Assembly: GCF_014851675.1 (NCBI RefSeq)
Contig: NZ_JACVAE010000002.1
Location: forward strand, 633,919-697,918
DNA from: Rhizobium sp. ARZ01
GTDB taxonomy: Bacteria > Pseudomonadota > Alphaproteobacteria > Rhizobiales > Rhizobiaceae
Direction of reading: 5' to 3'
Length of the DNA stretch: 64,000 nt
Both the position numbers and the translations under genes were made by a program. Under the pieces are notes generated by a model. The model was not told the origin of the DNA and ran no database searches. It worked only from the letters and a program-made list of their open reading frames with translations. Below, one piece after another: positions 37,003-45,164 of the stretch; positions within the stretch are counted from its first letter, which is position 1, and every line of letters begins with the position of its first letter.

Positions 37003-38000
37003 CGCAGACACCCGCCTCCCCGGCCAACGCGCTACAGCGCCCCGATCTGTCCATCATCGTGGTCAGCTACAACACCGCTGAGATGACGATCGCGGCCCTC
37101 CAATCGGTGCTCGACACCAGCGAAGGCGTCAATTTGGAATTGCTGGTCTGCGACAATGAAAGCCCGGATGGATCAGCCGACATGATCGAAGCCGCCTTTG
37201 TCAACGAATTGGGCAAACGGGTGCACCTGGTTCGCTCGGGGGGAAATCTGGGCTTTGGCCGGGCGAACAATTTGATGGCCGACATGGCGCGGGGACGACG
37301 CATCTTGCTCCTCAATCCCGATACCATCGTGTTGGCGAATGCGTTACAAAGCCTGCTCGCATTTGCCGAGCGCACGCCCTGGGCGCAGATCTGGGGTGGA
37401 CGGACCTATGATGGTAAGCGCCAACTCGATCCCTCATCGATTTGGGCTCGAATGTCGGTCTGGTCGGTATTTTGTTATGCTTTCGGACTGCAGAAGATCT
37501 TTCCCCGTTCGGCGGTGTTCAACTCGGAAGCGTATGGTGGGTTTGACCGGCAAAGCGAACGCGAGGTCGACATCGTCTCCGGCTGCTATCTGCTAATCGA
37601 TACCGATCTGTGGCATTTACTTGGCGGCTTCGACCCACGCTTCTACATGTATGCGGAAGAAGCCGACCTATGTCTGCGCGCACGTGTTTTCGGGGCCAGA
37701 CCCAGATTCACGCCAGCATCCGAGATCATTCACTTCGGAGGCGCGTCAGACCAGATCTACTCCGGCAAGATGGTAAAGCTGTTCGCTGGCAAGATGACGC
37801 TGGCTCAAAAGCATTGGCCCGCTTGGCAGTTGAGATTGGCGCGCGTTTTCATGGGCCTCGCCGTCTGGCTTCGAGCACGTGCCGTGCCGTTTCTCGGGAT
37901 GCTGACCGGACGTGAACGCTGGAAAAAGGCTGGAGCAGAATGGCGCATTATCTGGCAGCGCCGCAAGGACTGGATGGATGGCTATCCAGACCCATCCTGA
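36999..38000 (+). CDS. Family 2 glycosyltransferase, rhamnosyltransferase-like
   Basis: A 333-residue GT2 with LSIIVVSYNTAEMTIAALQS, LLVCDNESPDGSAD, NLGFGRANNLM, the DxD equivalent in LLLNPDTIVL and GCYLLIDTDLWHLLGGFDPRFYMYAEEADLCLR-type acceptor region (split over residues about 195-228). This architecture is common in rhamnosyltransferases such as WbbL, matching the rfbACD genes. A hydrophobic segment lies near residue 285. It follows the micro-ORF and precedes the TylF-like gene. Confidence 0.87.
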   Translation: MTQTPASPANALQRPDLSIIVVSYNTAEMTIAALQSVLDTSEGVNLELLVCDNESPDGSADMIEAAFVNELGKRVHLVRSGGNLGFGRANNLMADMARGRRILLLNPDTIVLANALQSLLAFAERTPWAQIWGGRTYDGKRQLDPSSIWARMSVWSVFCYAFGLQKIFPRSAVFNSEAYGGFDRQSEREVDIVSGCYLLIDTDLWHLLGGFDPRFYMYAEEADLCLRARVFGARPRFTPASEIIHFGGASDQIYSGKMVKLFAGKMTLAQKHWPAWQLRLARVFMGLAVWLRARAVPFLGMLTGRERWKKAGAEWRIIWQRRKDWMDGYPDPS

Positions 38001-38059
38001 ACCTTTGCGACCTGCCGATATTTGCGACCATCAAATCAACTCACAGGATTGGGACCGCG

Positions 38060-38866
38060 ATGATCAAGGGATGGGTGAAATCCAACGAAGCAATTTACCG
38101 AACAGCCAAGCTTTCACGGGATATCAGAGGTTTTCCGCTGCGAAGGTCCGGATCGTTAACAAGGATTGGAACGATCTGGAAAATATATACCAAGACCATG
38201 TTGCCCCCCGTCCGGCTGTTCAACATATGCGACGCCGTTGAACACGTAAATCAGCGCGGGATACCTGGGGATTTGGTCGAGTGCGGGGTGTGGTCGGGCG
38301 GCTCAATAGCCTTGATGGCTCTTTGGGACATGCGATTTGAGACGGCCCGCCAATACCACGCGTTCGATAGCTTTGAAGGGTTGCCTCCTCCGACTCCCGC
38401 AGACAACGAGGTGTTTGAGAGCTTTATGGTTGATCGCCGCGAGCAGGGCGAGAAATTGCCAGGTACACTAACGTGGACGGGAATTTGTCAGGGCGACGGA
38501 GCCGACACAGTGAGAGCGTTCTTTTCACGAGTTGGCATCCCACGAGAACGGGTAATTTTCCATGTGGGCTGGTTTCAAGATACTGTTCCCGCTGCCAGCA
38601 TACATTCCATCGCAGTCCTGCGCATTGACGGCGATTGGTACGATTCAACGAAAACTTGCCTTGATCATCTTTACGATTTTGTTTCCCCTGGAGGCATCAT
38701 AATCATTGACGACTATGGTACCTTTTCGGGATGCAGGAGGGCGGTTGACGAGTTTCGCAAACAACGCAACATCAACACTCCTGTAGAGTATGTCGACTCC
38801 GAGTGCGTGCAATTTACGACGCCTAAAGATGGCCCCCCTAAAAAACGACCAACACCACCAGTGTAA
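38060..38866 (+). CDS. TylF/MycF-family sugar O-methyltransferase
   Basis: A 268-residue protein of the macrocin O-methyltransferase family. Motifs are GDLVECGVWSGGSIALMALW (SAM site), YHAFDSFEGLPPPT, VLRIDGDWYDSTKTCLDHLYD and PGGIIIIDDYGTFSGCR with metal-binding acids. It likely O-methylates a sugar of the repeat unit. The C-terminus (PPKKRPTPPV) departs from the family, whose members usually end in an aromatic-rich stretch, so a late frameshift is possible. ATG 38060 is used; the frame overlaps the previous GT2 if longer. A/T content rises here. Confidence 0.82.
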   Translation: MIKGWVKSNEAIYRTAKLSRDIRGFPLRRSGSLTRIGTIWKIYTKTMLPPVRLFNICDAVEHVNQRGIPGDLVECGVWSGGSIALMALWDMRFETARQYHAFDSFEGLPPPTPADNEVFESFMVDRREQGEKLPGTLTWTGICQGDGADTVRAFFSRVGIPRERVIFHVGWFQDTVPAASIHSIAVLRIDGDWYDSTKTCLDHLYDFVSPGGIIIIDDYGTFSGCRRAVDEFRKQRNINTPVEYVDSECVQFTTPKDGPPKKRPTPPV

Positions 38867-39746
38867 TACTGACACCGTCCGGCGATGGATCGCACGGCTT
38901 TTCTGATTAGATCTATACTTACGGGCTTTCTGCCTCTGTGAGCGTTCAGCCTTGGCTTCGACGTCAATGCCGGTCGTTCTTCGCGCGCCACCCCTTAATG
39001 AGTTGAGTAAACGCAATGGCTCCAGAGCTGGGAGTTGTCGATGTCGCGATCCAGATCGACATTAGCGAACCAGAAGCGGTTATGGGCGGTTAAACAGCTA
39101 ATCGGCAACAAGGTGCCGACCTGAGCGTAACCCCGGAAATTCCAGCCTTGACTGGCCTAGAATCGGGGCGGGCGTCGACCGACACTCGGAGATTTCGGTG
39201 AATAACCCGGATTTTGCCAACTTTTCAGGTATTGCAGAATTGACAGCATCAAAGTTAAAGGCAAGCATCTCAATATTGCTTGATCAACATGCGTTACTTA
39301 ATTTCATTATCAGTGAGTATTGCATGCCTTTGAACCGCACTCATCCCTTTAGGTGATGGAAGATTGAAGCATCGACGTCGCGCTTCGCCGCCGCGACGGA
39401 AAATCAAGCTAACATCAATCGAACGTTAGCAAATCGCGGCCCTCGTCACCCTCTCCAATAGACGTAGAATACTGATACTTTCGTACGAACTCTCGATCTC
39501 AAAGCGGTAGCTGGGGAAAGAGCGCGGCGCGCCTTGATTGCGCCCAGGAGGCAACAGCTGCGCTAGGCAAGAAGGTTATAATGGGGTAAATAAGCTATGT
39601 CTCATACGAATTAAGCCATTCTTAAGACCGCGAATGACCGGCAAATATAGGGGCCTTTAAAGTACAGTTGGGGCTAGCACGCACTTTCTATTGTGTCTCT
39701 GCAAGACAGGGGTATTTTGCGTGCGTTTGTAGGGAGTAACGCAGCT
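38867..39746. other. Long gene-poor region between TylF-like gene and LuxR regulator
   Basis: An 880-base stretch, more A/T-rich than its surroundings. No ORF of known family is seen; the only frame with a ribosome site encodes 52 residues (39198-39356). It may hold decayed mobile DNA from the insertion of the asnB-GT2-GT2-tylF module, plus the LuxR promoter near its right end. Confidence 0.5.
39198..39356 (+). CDS. Possible small ORF, 52 residues, unknown
   Basis: A GTG-started frame with CGGAGA six bases upstream encodes a 52-residue mostly hydrophobic/helical peptide (NNPDFANFSGIAELTASKLK at its start). I do not recognise it. It is the only frame in an 880-base gap with a plausible ribosome site. 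It may be a remnant. Confidence 0.2.
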   Translation: MNNPDFANFSGIAELTASKLKASISILLDQHALLNFIISEYCMPLNRTHPFR

Positions 39747-40547
39747 ATGACTTCGGCAATGATCTCAAATGGCAAGGAAATAGCAGGCAATCTCGACCAC
39801 CGTATTGCAATCGGCGATTCCAGCACTTTGAACAAAAAATCGTTCGAGGAAGTACCCGTCGCAAGAGGCCGTTCACTCCTGATCATCGACAACAGGGCGC
39901 TTGATCGCGAATGCCTCGCACAATGCATCTCGGCGCACAAGGTCGAGATGGACGTGGTCGCTTTCGGCTCGGTGGAAGAATGGAAGCGCAAGCGCCATGA
40001 CTATCCACCGCCGGCCGCAATCTTGCTCAATGTAGGCGGAAGGAAGGTCGCAGAAGCGACAGTCACTGAAGAGATAAAAAAGCTCTCGACCGAGTTCGAG
40101 GCGCCAATAATTGTGCTTGCTGATAATGATGACCTCGCGCAGATCATGAAAGCCTTGGAATGCGGGGCGAAGGGATACATACCTTCGTCTGTGAGTATCG
40201 ATGTTTGCATCGAAGCAATTGCACTCTCGCTCGCTGGCGGCATTTTCGTCCCCGCCAGCAGCGTGTTCGCGATGCGCCAGGTGCTTGAGACCGGCGGCCC
40301 AGTTGCCCGTCCGCTCGCAGGCATGTTCACCGCTCGCCAGGCAGAAGTTGTCGAGGCGTTGCGGCGCGGGAAGGCAAACAAGATTATCGCCTATGAGCTC
40401 AACTTGCGGGAAAGCACCGTCAAAGTTCACATCCGCAACATTATGAAAAAGGTTAAGGCAACCAACCGGACCGAGGTCGCCTACAAGATCAACGATCTCC
40501 TGCCTGCCGAATTCACCTCCGATACCTCAAGTCGGCTGGAACATTGA
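39747..40547 (+). CDS. LuxR-type regulator with degenerate receiver domain
   Basis: A 266-residue regulator. The receiver-like domain (about 45-165) has SLLIIDNRALDREC with Asp-Asn in place of two acids, and AAILLNVGGRK where the phospho-acceptor Asp is replaced by Asn. Phosphorylation control is therefore unlikely. The LuxR/FixJ domain (about 195-255) has FTARQAEVVEALRRGKANKI and LRESTVKVHIRNIMKKVKAT. It resembles the regulator at 20175. ATG 39747 has GGGAG upstream. A terminator follows, and the convergent exoY-like gene ends 78 bases away. Confidence 0.88.
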   Translation: MTSAMISNGKEIAGNLDHRIAIGDSSTLNKKSFEEVPVARGRSLLIIDNRALDRECLAQCISAHKVEMDVVAFGSVEEWKRKRHDYPPPAAILLNVGGRKVAEATVTEEIKKLSTEFEAPIIVLADNDDLAQIMKALECGAKGYIPSSVSIDVCIEAIALSLAGGIFVPASSVFAMRQVLETGGPVARPLAGMFTARQAEVVEALRRGKANKIIAYELNLRESTVKVHIRNIMKKVKATNRTEVAYKINDLLPAEFTSDTSSRLEH

Positions 40548-40574
40548 GAGGAAGTTCCTCGCTTAAAAGCAGAA

Positions 40575-40605
40575 CCAGGCTCCGCATTCGGGGCCTGGAT
40601 TTTTT
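40575..40605 (+). terminator. Rho-independent terminator
   Basis: CCAGGC / GCCTGG stem with additional CC/GG pairing around a short loop, followed by a run of six T. It ends the LuxR-type gene at 40547 and lies just before the convergent exoY-like stop. Confidence 0.75.
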
Positions 40606-40624
40606 CGTTTATCGGCGCCCTTTT

Positions 40625-41299
40625 TTACATACCGGTCCCCTTGAAGACGACGATCGGTGTTTTCGACAGGATCCAAAGATCCGTACCGAGTGACATCATT
40701 CCGAAGTAACGGGTATCGTGCATCGCACGCTCCGCGAAGGTGCAGCCATTCCGCTCGCTGATCTGCCACAGACCTGTCAAACCGGGCCGCATCTTAAAGT
40801 AAGCGGTGCCGGGGTACTGTGCACGCTGATCAGGCAGCATCGGGCGAGGGCCGACCAGACTCATGTCGCCGCGAAGGACGTTCCAGAATTGTGGCAATTC
40901 GTCGAGCGAGTATTTGCGCAGAAATTTGCCCAAACGCGTTATACGCGGATCGTCCTTCAGCTTCTGCGTGCTCTCCCATTCGAGGCGCACCGCAGCATCG
41001 CTCGCCAAATGTGCCTGCAACTGCTCGCTGGCTCGAGGCACCATCGTCCGAAGCTTCCACAGTTGGAACGCCCTGCCGTCCTTACCAACGCGTGGCTGGC
41101 AAAAAAACGCAGCTTCGCCGTCCAATCGGACCAACAAAGCGAGTAAACCGACCACAGGCAGAACGAGCGGCGCGATTGCCAGCGTAAAGAGAATATCGAA
41201 TAGGCGTTTCGATACGGGATAGATCGATCGCGAGCCAAGTACTGCGTCATGTAATACTGGCTGGCTTGCAAGCGAATAGGGCAGGTGGTCTTTCGACAT
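40625..41299 (-). CDS. ExoY-like undecaprenyl-phosphate sugar phosphotransferase
   Basis: A 224-residue bacterial sugar transferase that starts repeat-unit assembly by moving a hexose-1-phosphate to undecaprenyl phosphate. A single hydrophobic segment lies near residues 33-55. The catalytic region has QPRVGKDGRAFQLWKLRTM, LRKYSLDELPQFWNVLRGDM, SLVGPRP and RPGLTGLWQISER. It is ExoY-sized and lacks the long N-terminal membrane domain of WbaP. ATG 41299 is chosen from family fit. Divergent from the wzc-like gene. Confidence 0.92.
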   Translation of the reverse strand: MSKDHLPYSLASQPVLHDAVLGSRSIYPVSKRLFDILFTLAIAPLVLPVVGLLALLVRLDGEAAFFCQPRVGKDGRAFQLWKLRTMVPRASEQLQAHLASDAAVRLEWESTQKLKDDPRITRLGKFLRKYSLDELPQFWNVLRGDMSLVGPRPMLPDQRAQYPGTAYFKMRPGLTGLWQISERNGCTFAERAMHDTRYFGMMSLGTDLWILSKTPIVVFKGTGM

Positions 41300-41801
41300 T
41301 ACAGCCTCCGCGTACGCTGAACATAGCTGCAAGCGTCAACGTTACGGCGGCACGCAAATGCCCCCGGTCGGCAGTTTAGCCAACTGTATCCGGTGTCATA
41401 TTTTTCGAATTCGCTTGAGCAAGACTATATTAACCATATAGAATGGCGTCTCAATAAATCGCTCGTTAGACAATTCGATCTAGTCTGACGGGTTGTGCCG
41501 TGCTCCTCAATTCGATGCGTTCGATGGCCTGCGGGATTGGTGCAGTGCCAGCGCGTTTTCGTCGTCAGCTTTGCAGGCAGGGAATGCATACCGTTGCAGG
41601 TTGGGCCGTTGCGAGTTGGGCCTTGGGGATGCGCGCGGGATGGCCAGGCGCCATCGATAAGGCATAGGTCTAACGACGCCACCCAAAGGGATTATCACGC
41701 GCGCGCAGTGCAACCGGTTCACCCACCATTGACGATCTATTCTGCAATGCACGCTCGCTTGAGAATGGCAGATATCAGATGCCTCGAAATTGAGTGGTTT
41801 C
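41300..41801. other. Divergent intergenic region, exoY-like / wzc-like genes
   Basis: A 502-base region between two divergent starts, with an A/T-rich stretch near 41395-41465 suited to promoters. It also contains a 15-bp tandem repeat (41592-41621). No gene or RNA is recognised. Confidence 0.5.
41592..41621. repeat. 15-bp tandem direct repeat
   Basis: CGTTGCAGGTTGGGC followed directly by CGTTGCGAGTTGGGC, 13 of 15 bases identical. It lies in the exoY-wzc divergent region and could be a regulator site pair or chance. Confidence 0.6.
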
Positions 41802-43424
41802 ATGATCAGCAGCTTGGACTTACGGTTTTACCTTGCGCTCCTTGTTAGACGGCTCCCACTCGTTCTTTTGACTGCCGCGGCGGTCTTTGGACTTGCGGTC
41901 GGCGCAGCATCTCTGATGCCCAAAAAATACAAGGCGGTCGCCAAGGTTTTGGTCGAGGCGCCGCAAATCCCCTCGGAACTTGCGCGCTCATCGGTGGCCA
42001 TTGGCGCTATTGAGCAGATGCAGCTCCTGCAGCAGCAGATCATAACGCGCGAAAACCTCCTCGCCCTCGCCGACCGGTTCGCTATCTATGCCAAGAGCGA
42101 AGTCAAGCCTGCAGACGAGGACATCGTGGAGGATCTGCGTTCAAGGATAATCTTCGAGGAACTGATCCAGGACTCTTCGACGCGGAGTCTGGGCACGACC
42201 ATTCTCCAGGTTTCCGTTACCGGACAGGATCCAGTGCTCGCCGCCCGGATTGCCAATGAGATCACGTCGATGCTAGTTGCAAAAAACCAGCAGCAGCGGA
42301 CTGACCGGGCGGGAAACACGCTGCAATTCTTCAATCAAGAGGTGGCGCGGCTCGGTGCGGAACTAAACAAGATTGAAGCAGATATCCTGAGGTTCAAGAC
42401 GGAAAACAAGGATACCTTGCCAGCCAGCATTGATTTCCACCGAACCCAGCAAAGCAGCCTCCAGGAAAGAATCGCCGCGCTCGAACGTGAGGAATCGGAG
42501 CTGCGCACTAGGCGGAGCGGCCTCATCGCCACATACACCAATACCGGTCGGCTATCGGATGCGATGCCCCTGACACCCGAGCAGCAGATGCTGGCGGATC
42601 TCAACAGGGCGCTTGTCGAGCAGCTTGCCGTTTTCTCAGAATCCAGTCCGAACGTTACCGCGTTGAGATCGCGCATTGCAGCACTGCGAAGCAAGGCGCT
42701 CGATCGCCAACCGAAGGAAGCAGCAGTGCGCGCGAGCCGGGAGCGTGACGCGGCAGAAACTGCCTCATTTGGTCTCGACCTGCAATTGTCGGACATTGAT
42801 GAGCGCCTGGAGGCTATCGACCGGGAGCGGGTGGCTGCAAACAAGCGGATAGAGCAATTGACGAACTGGATTGCCGCGACCCCTGCAAGCGAGACCGTCC
42901 TCAACGCACTGGAACGCAATCACGCCAACATCCAAACGCAGTATAACGCTACAATTGCGCGACGGGCGGAAGCATTGACCGGAGAGCAGATTGAAATGCG
43001 TTCTGACGGGGGGCGCCTGACCCTAATCGAGACCGCAGTAGCGCCGCGTGAACCCACCAATCGAAAACAGGCCCGCGTCGTTGCAATAATGGGGGCTCCG
43101 GTCGGACTGGCTTTTGGTCTCGGGCTGCTTGTGTTGCTTGAAATGCTCAATCGGACGATTCGCCGCCCTTCCGATGTCGTGCGACTTCTGCAAATGCAGC
43201 CACTTGCGACCATTCCCGAAATCCGGACGCACGAACAGGCCCACACGGCCAAGCCCAAGGATAGGATCTTCGCGCTTGTTTCGGCCAGCGTCATAGTCAA
43301 CCTTTTGATGATCTCGCAAAATCATCATGGCACTGCATCTTATACTTCAGGAGCTGGGAACCCTTTGCGCATCAAAGGTGCAATTGACATCAGCCGCGCT
43401 CTGCCATTCAGGATCGGACAATAG
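41802..43424 (+). CDS. Wzc/ExoP-like chain-length determinant without kinase domain
   Basis: A 540-residue polysaccharide co-polymerase. The N-terminal Wzz domain has a membrane helix near residues 15-36 (LPLVLLTAAAVFGLAVGAAS). A long periplasmic coiled coil covers about 165-390 and GumC-like sequence follows (ERNHANIQTQYNATIARRAE). A second helix is near 425-447. The C-terminus lacks the Walker-type kinase, which is encoded separately at 43428, three bases on. It controls chain length with the Wzy-like protein and the ExoF-like export channel. ATG 41802 is used; TTG 41790 is an alternative. Confidence 0.88.
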   Translation: MISSLDLRFYLALLVRRLPLVLLTAAAVFGLAVGAASLMPKKYKAVAKVLVEAPQIPSELARSSVAIGAIEQMQLLQQQIITRENLLALADRFAIYAKSEVKPADEDIVEDLRSRIIFEELIQDSSTRSLGTTILQVSVTGQDPVLAARIANEITSMLVAKNQQQRTDRAGNTLQFFNQEVARLGAELNKIEADILRFKTENKDTLPASIDFHRTQQSSLQERIAALEREESELRTRRSGLIATYTNTGRLSDAMPLTPEQQMLADLNRALVEQLAVFSESSPNVTALRSRIAALRSKALDRQPKEAAVRASRERDAAETASFGLDLQLSDIDERLEAIDRERVAANKRIEQLTNWIAATPASETVLNALERNHANIQTQYNATIARRAEALTGEQIEMRSDGGRLTLIETAVAPREPTNRKQARVVAIMGAPVGLAFGLGLLVLLEMLNRTIRRPSDVVRLLQMQPLATIPEIRTHEQAHTAKPKDRIFALVSASVIVNLLMISQNHHGTASYTSGAGNPLRIKGAIDISRALPFRIGQ

Positions 43425-43427
43425 ACC

Positions 43428-44219
43428 ATGGACCAACCTCCAGCACCGTTGCACGAAGCAATGCGTTTTCGCAGCGCCGAACGCCTCGCTGAGCGAACCG
43501 TCGAAGGTTCCGCCCGGTTCGAGCGGGCGGAGGCATGGGACAGTCTTCCGGGGCTGACATTAAGCCCGAGGCTGGCCAAACAGAACCGGATAGTGACATT
43601 CAATCGTTCAGATCCTGCACACGGCGCCTTCGACATGCTGCGGACAAGACTGCTGCAGTGCTTGCGACAGAACGGTTGGACATCTGTGGCCATCACGTCG
43701 CCGAGAGCGTCCTGCGGAAAGTCACTCGTCGCACTCAACCTAGCTTTCAGTCTCGCCAACCAAAGTGACTGCCGTACTATCTTGATGGACATGAATCTTA
43801 AGGAGCCCAGCATTGAAAACCTGCTCGGGGAGAAAAGCAGCGGATCGATGGAGGATTTCCTCAGTGGAAACTGCGCGGCTGCAGATGTGCTTCGCCGATT
43901 TGGCAAGAATCTGGCGATCGGCTCCAATTGCCGACCGGTGAAATATTCTGCGGAGCTCTTGCAGAGCCTGAGCGCAGCAAAGGCGTTGCACGACATGCGA
44001 AAGTGGATGGGCCCCGACGTCGTTCTGTTCGATCTTCCGTCGATGCTACCGAATGACGACGTCACTGCATTTTTGCCGAATGTGGATTGCGCGATCCTTG
44101 TAGCAGCTGCCGAACAAAGCACGCTGGACGATGTAGATGCCTGCGAACGCGAACTGTCGGAGCGATCGAACATGGCCGGCGTTGTCCTTAATCGATGCCG
44201 ATACGGAATCGGCGAGTAG
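43428..44219 (+). CDS. BY-kinase/CpsD-like ATPase
   Basis: A 263-residue cytoplasmic P-loop protein of the ParA/MinD-like tyrosine-kinase group. The Walker A region is TSPRASCGKSLVALNLAF, where the usual PGEGKS reads ASCGKS; A' is TILMDMNLKEPS and Walker B VVLFDLPSMLPNDD. The C-terminus has no tyrosine cluster, so autophosphorylation as in Wzc is doubtful. Adjacent to a kinase-less Wzc, it forms a split Wzc pair like CpsC/CpsD. Confidence 0.83.
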   Translation: MDQPPAPLHEAMRFRSAERLAERTVEGSARFERAEAWDSLPGLTLSPRLAKQNRIVTFNRSDPAHGAFDMLRTRLLQCLRQNGWTSVAITSPRASCGKSLVALNLAFSLANQSDCRTILMDMNLKEPSIENLLGEKSSGSMEDFLSGNCAAADVLRRFGKNLAIGSNCRPVKYSAELLQSLSAAKALHDMRKWMGPDVVLFDLPSMLPNDDVTAFLPNVDCAILVAAAEQSTLDDVDACERELSERSNMAGVVLNRCRYGIGE

Positions 44220-44230
44220 CCCTGCGGCCT

Positions 44231-44516
44231 TGAACCGCGCCGGGTTCACCGGAGGCTCCAACTTCTGAGGAAGTGGAGCCTATATGAGCAAGACAGCGAA
44301 CAAAAAATTTGCACCTGAAGTCCGCGCCAGACCTGTGCGGGTGGCTTTGGATCACGAAGGCAAATATTTTCATCGAGATGGGCAGCGGTTCGTCGATAGC
44401 AGCCAAGATCGGCTGCACGGCGCAGACGCTCTATGAATGGGTAACGAGGGCCATCCTGGACGAACCAGCAGGCTTGAACACCTAAAACCAAATCGCCTCC
44501 GGCAGACCCGCCTCGC
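44231..44516 (+). mobile_element. Shrunken IS3-family element remnant
   Basis: A left end TGAACCGCGCCGGGTTCACC (44231-44250) resembles rhizobial IS3-family inverted repeats. A hairpin (44254-44280) and the orfA start follow. At 44495-44516 GCCTCCGGCAGACCCGCCTC partly matches the reverse complement of the left end. Only about 190 bases of orfA lie between, so most of the element is deleted. Confidence 0.6.
44284..44475 (+). pseudogene. IS3-family OrfA transposase fragment, frameshifted
   Basis: The frame from ATG 44284 reads MSKTANKKFAPEVRARPVRV then LDHEG, as in IS3-family OrfA, and stops early. A second frame from about 44400 continues SIAAKIGCTAQTLYEWV, the helix-turn-helix part of the same protein. 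A frameshift and loss of the remaining orfA and all of orfB make it non-functional. Confidence 0.75.
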
Positions 44517-45164
44517 TCCTTGAACAACCCGACTCCACCGGAAATTGCTGGCGGCCGCCGCTCCTACACCATTTGCCGGGTATCATCAAAGCGGGCTCTG
44601 CGCGGCGGTCACCGGGGCGGGCTTAGCAGGCGGGCATAAAATCGCAGCGGCCAACAAGAAATTGCGATTGTGATTCGCGCTCCACCGTCGCCACCTGCAA
44701 AGGAAGCGTTCAAATTGCTGATTGAGTGGTCTCGTTTTCCAGCTCACAGGTTGTAAAATTGCGATATTCACAAAAAAATTGCTTGGCTCGCCTCCCACGG
44801 GAATTTTGCGGCGCACTCTACAATCTTCATTAAGATTTCTCTAATGTTTTCAGCGGCCGTCCGCGCGGATCACGTTGCAGCAGCAACTTTCGCAGCATGA
44901 GAGTAGCGAGATTCTGCCCCAATTTGGGCGGATCCGATTCTCGTAAATATTTCAAAAGTAAACTCAAGAACCCAATAAATAATGTGGCGGCAATAAGGCT
45001 AGGCCATTGATATTTTTACTAGATCACACTGTTGCCATGCGACGACGATCACACTAACTATCGCCGCCGTAACGCCGGATAAGCAATAACTACTACCGGC
45101 TTCGCACAATGTAGTGACCACCATCTCCAAAGGGTTTAGGGGTGGGAAGAAAGGTAATAACGCA
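44517..45164. other. Gene-poor region upstream of the RTX beta-helix gene
   Basis: About 650 bases with no gene recognised, becoming A/T-rich from 44740 to 45000, where the promoter of the secreted protein gene probably lies. A frame opening at 45114 joins the RTX gene and is an alternative start. Confidence 0.5.
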
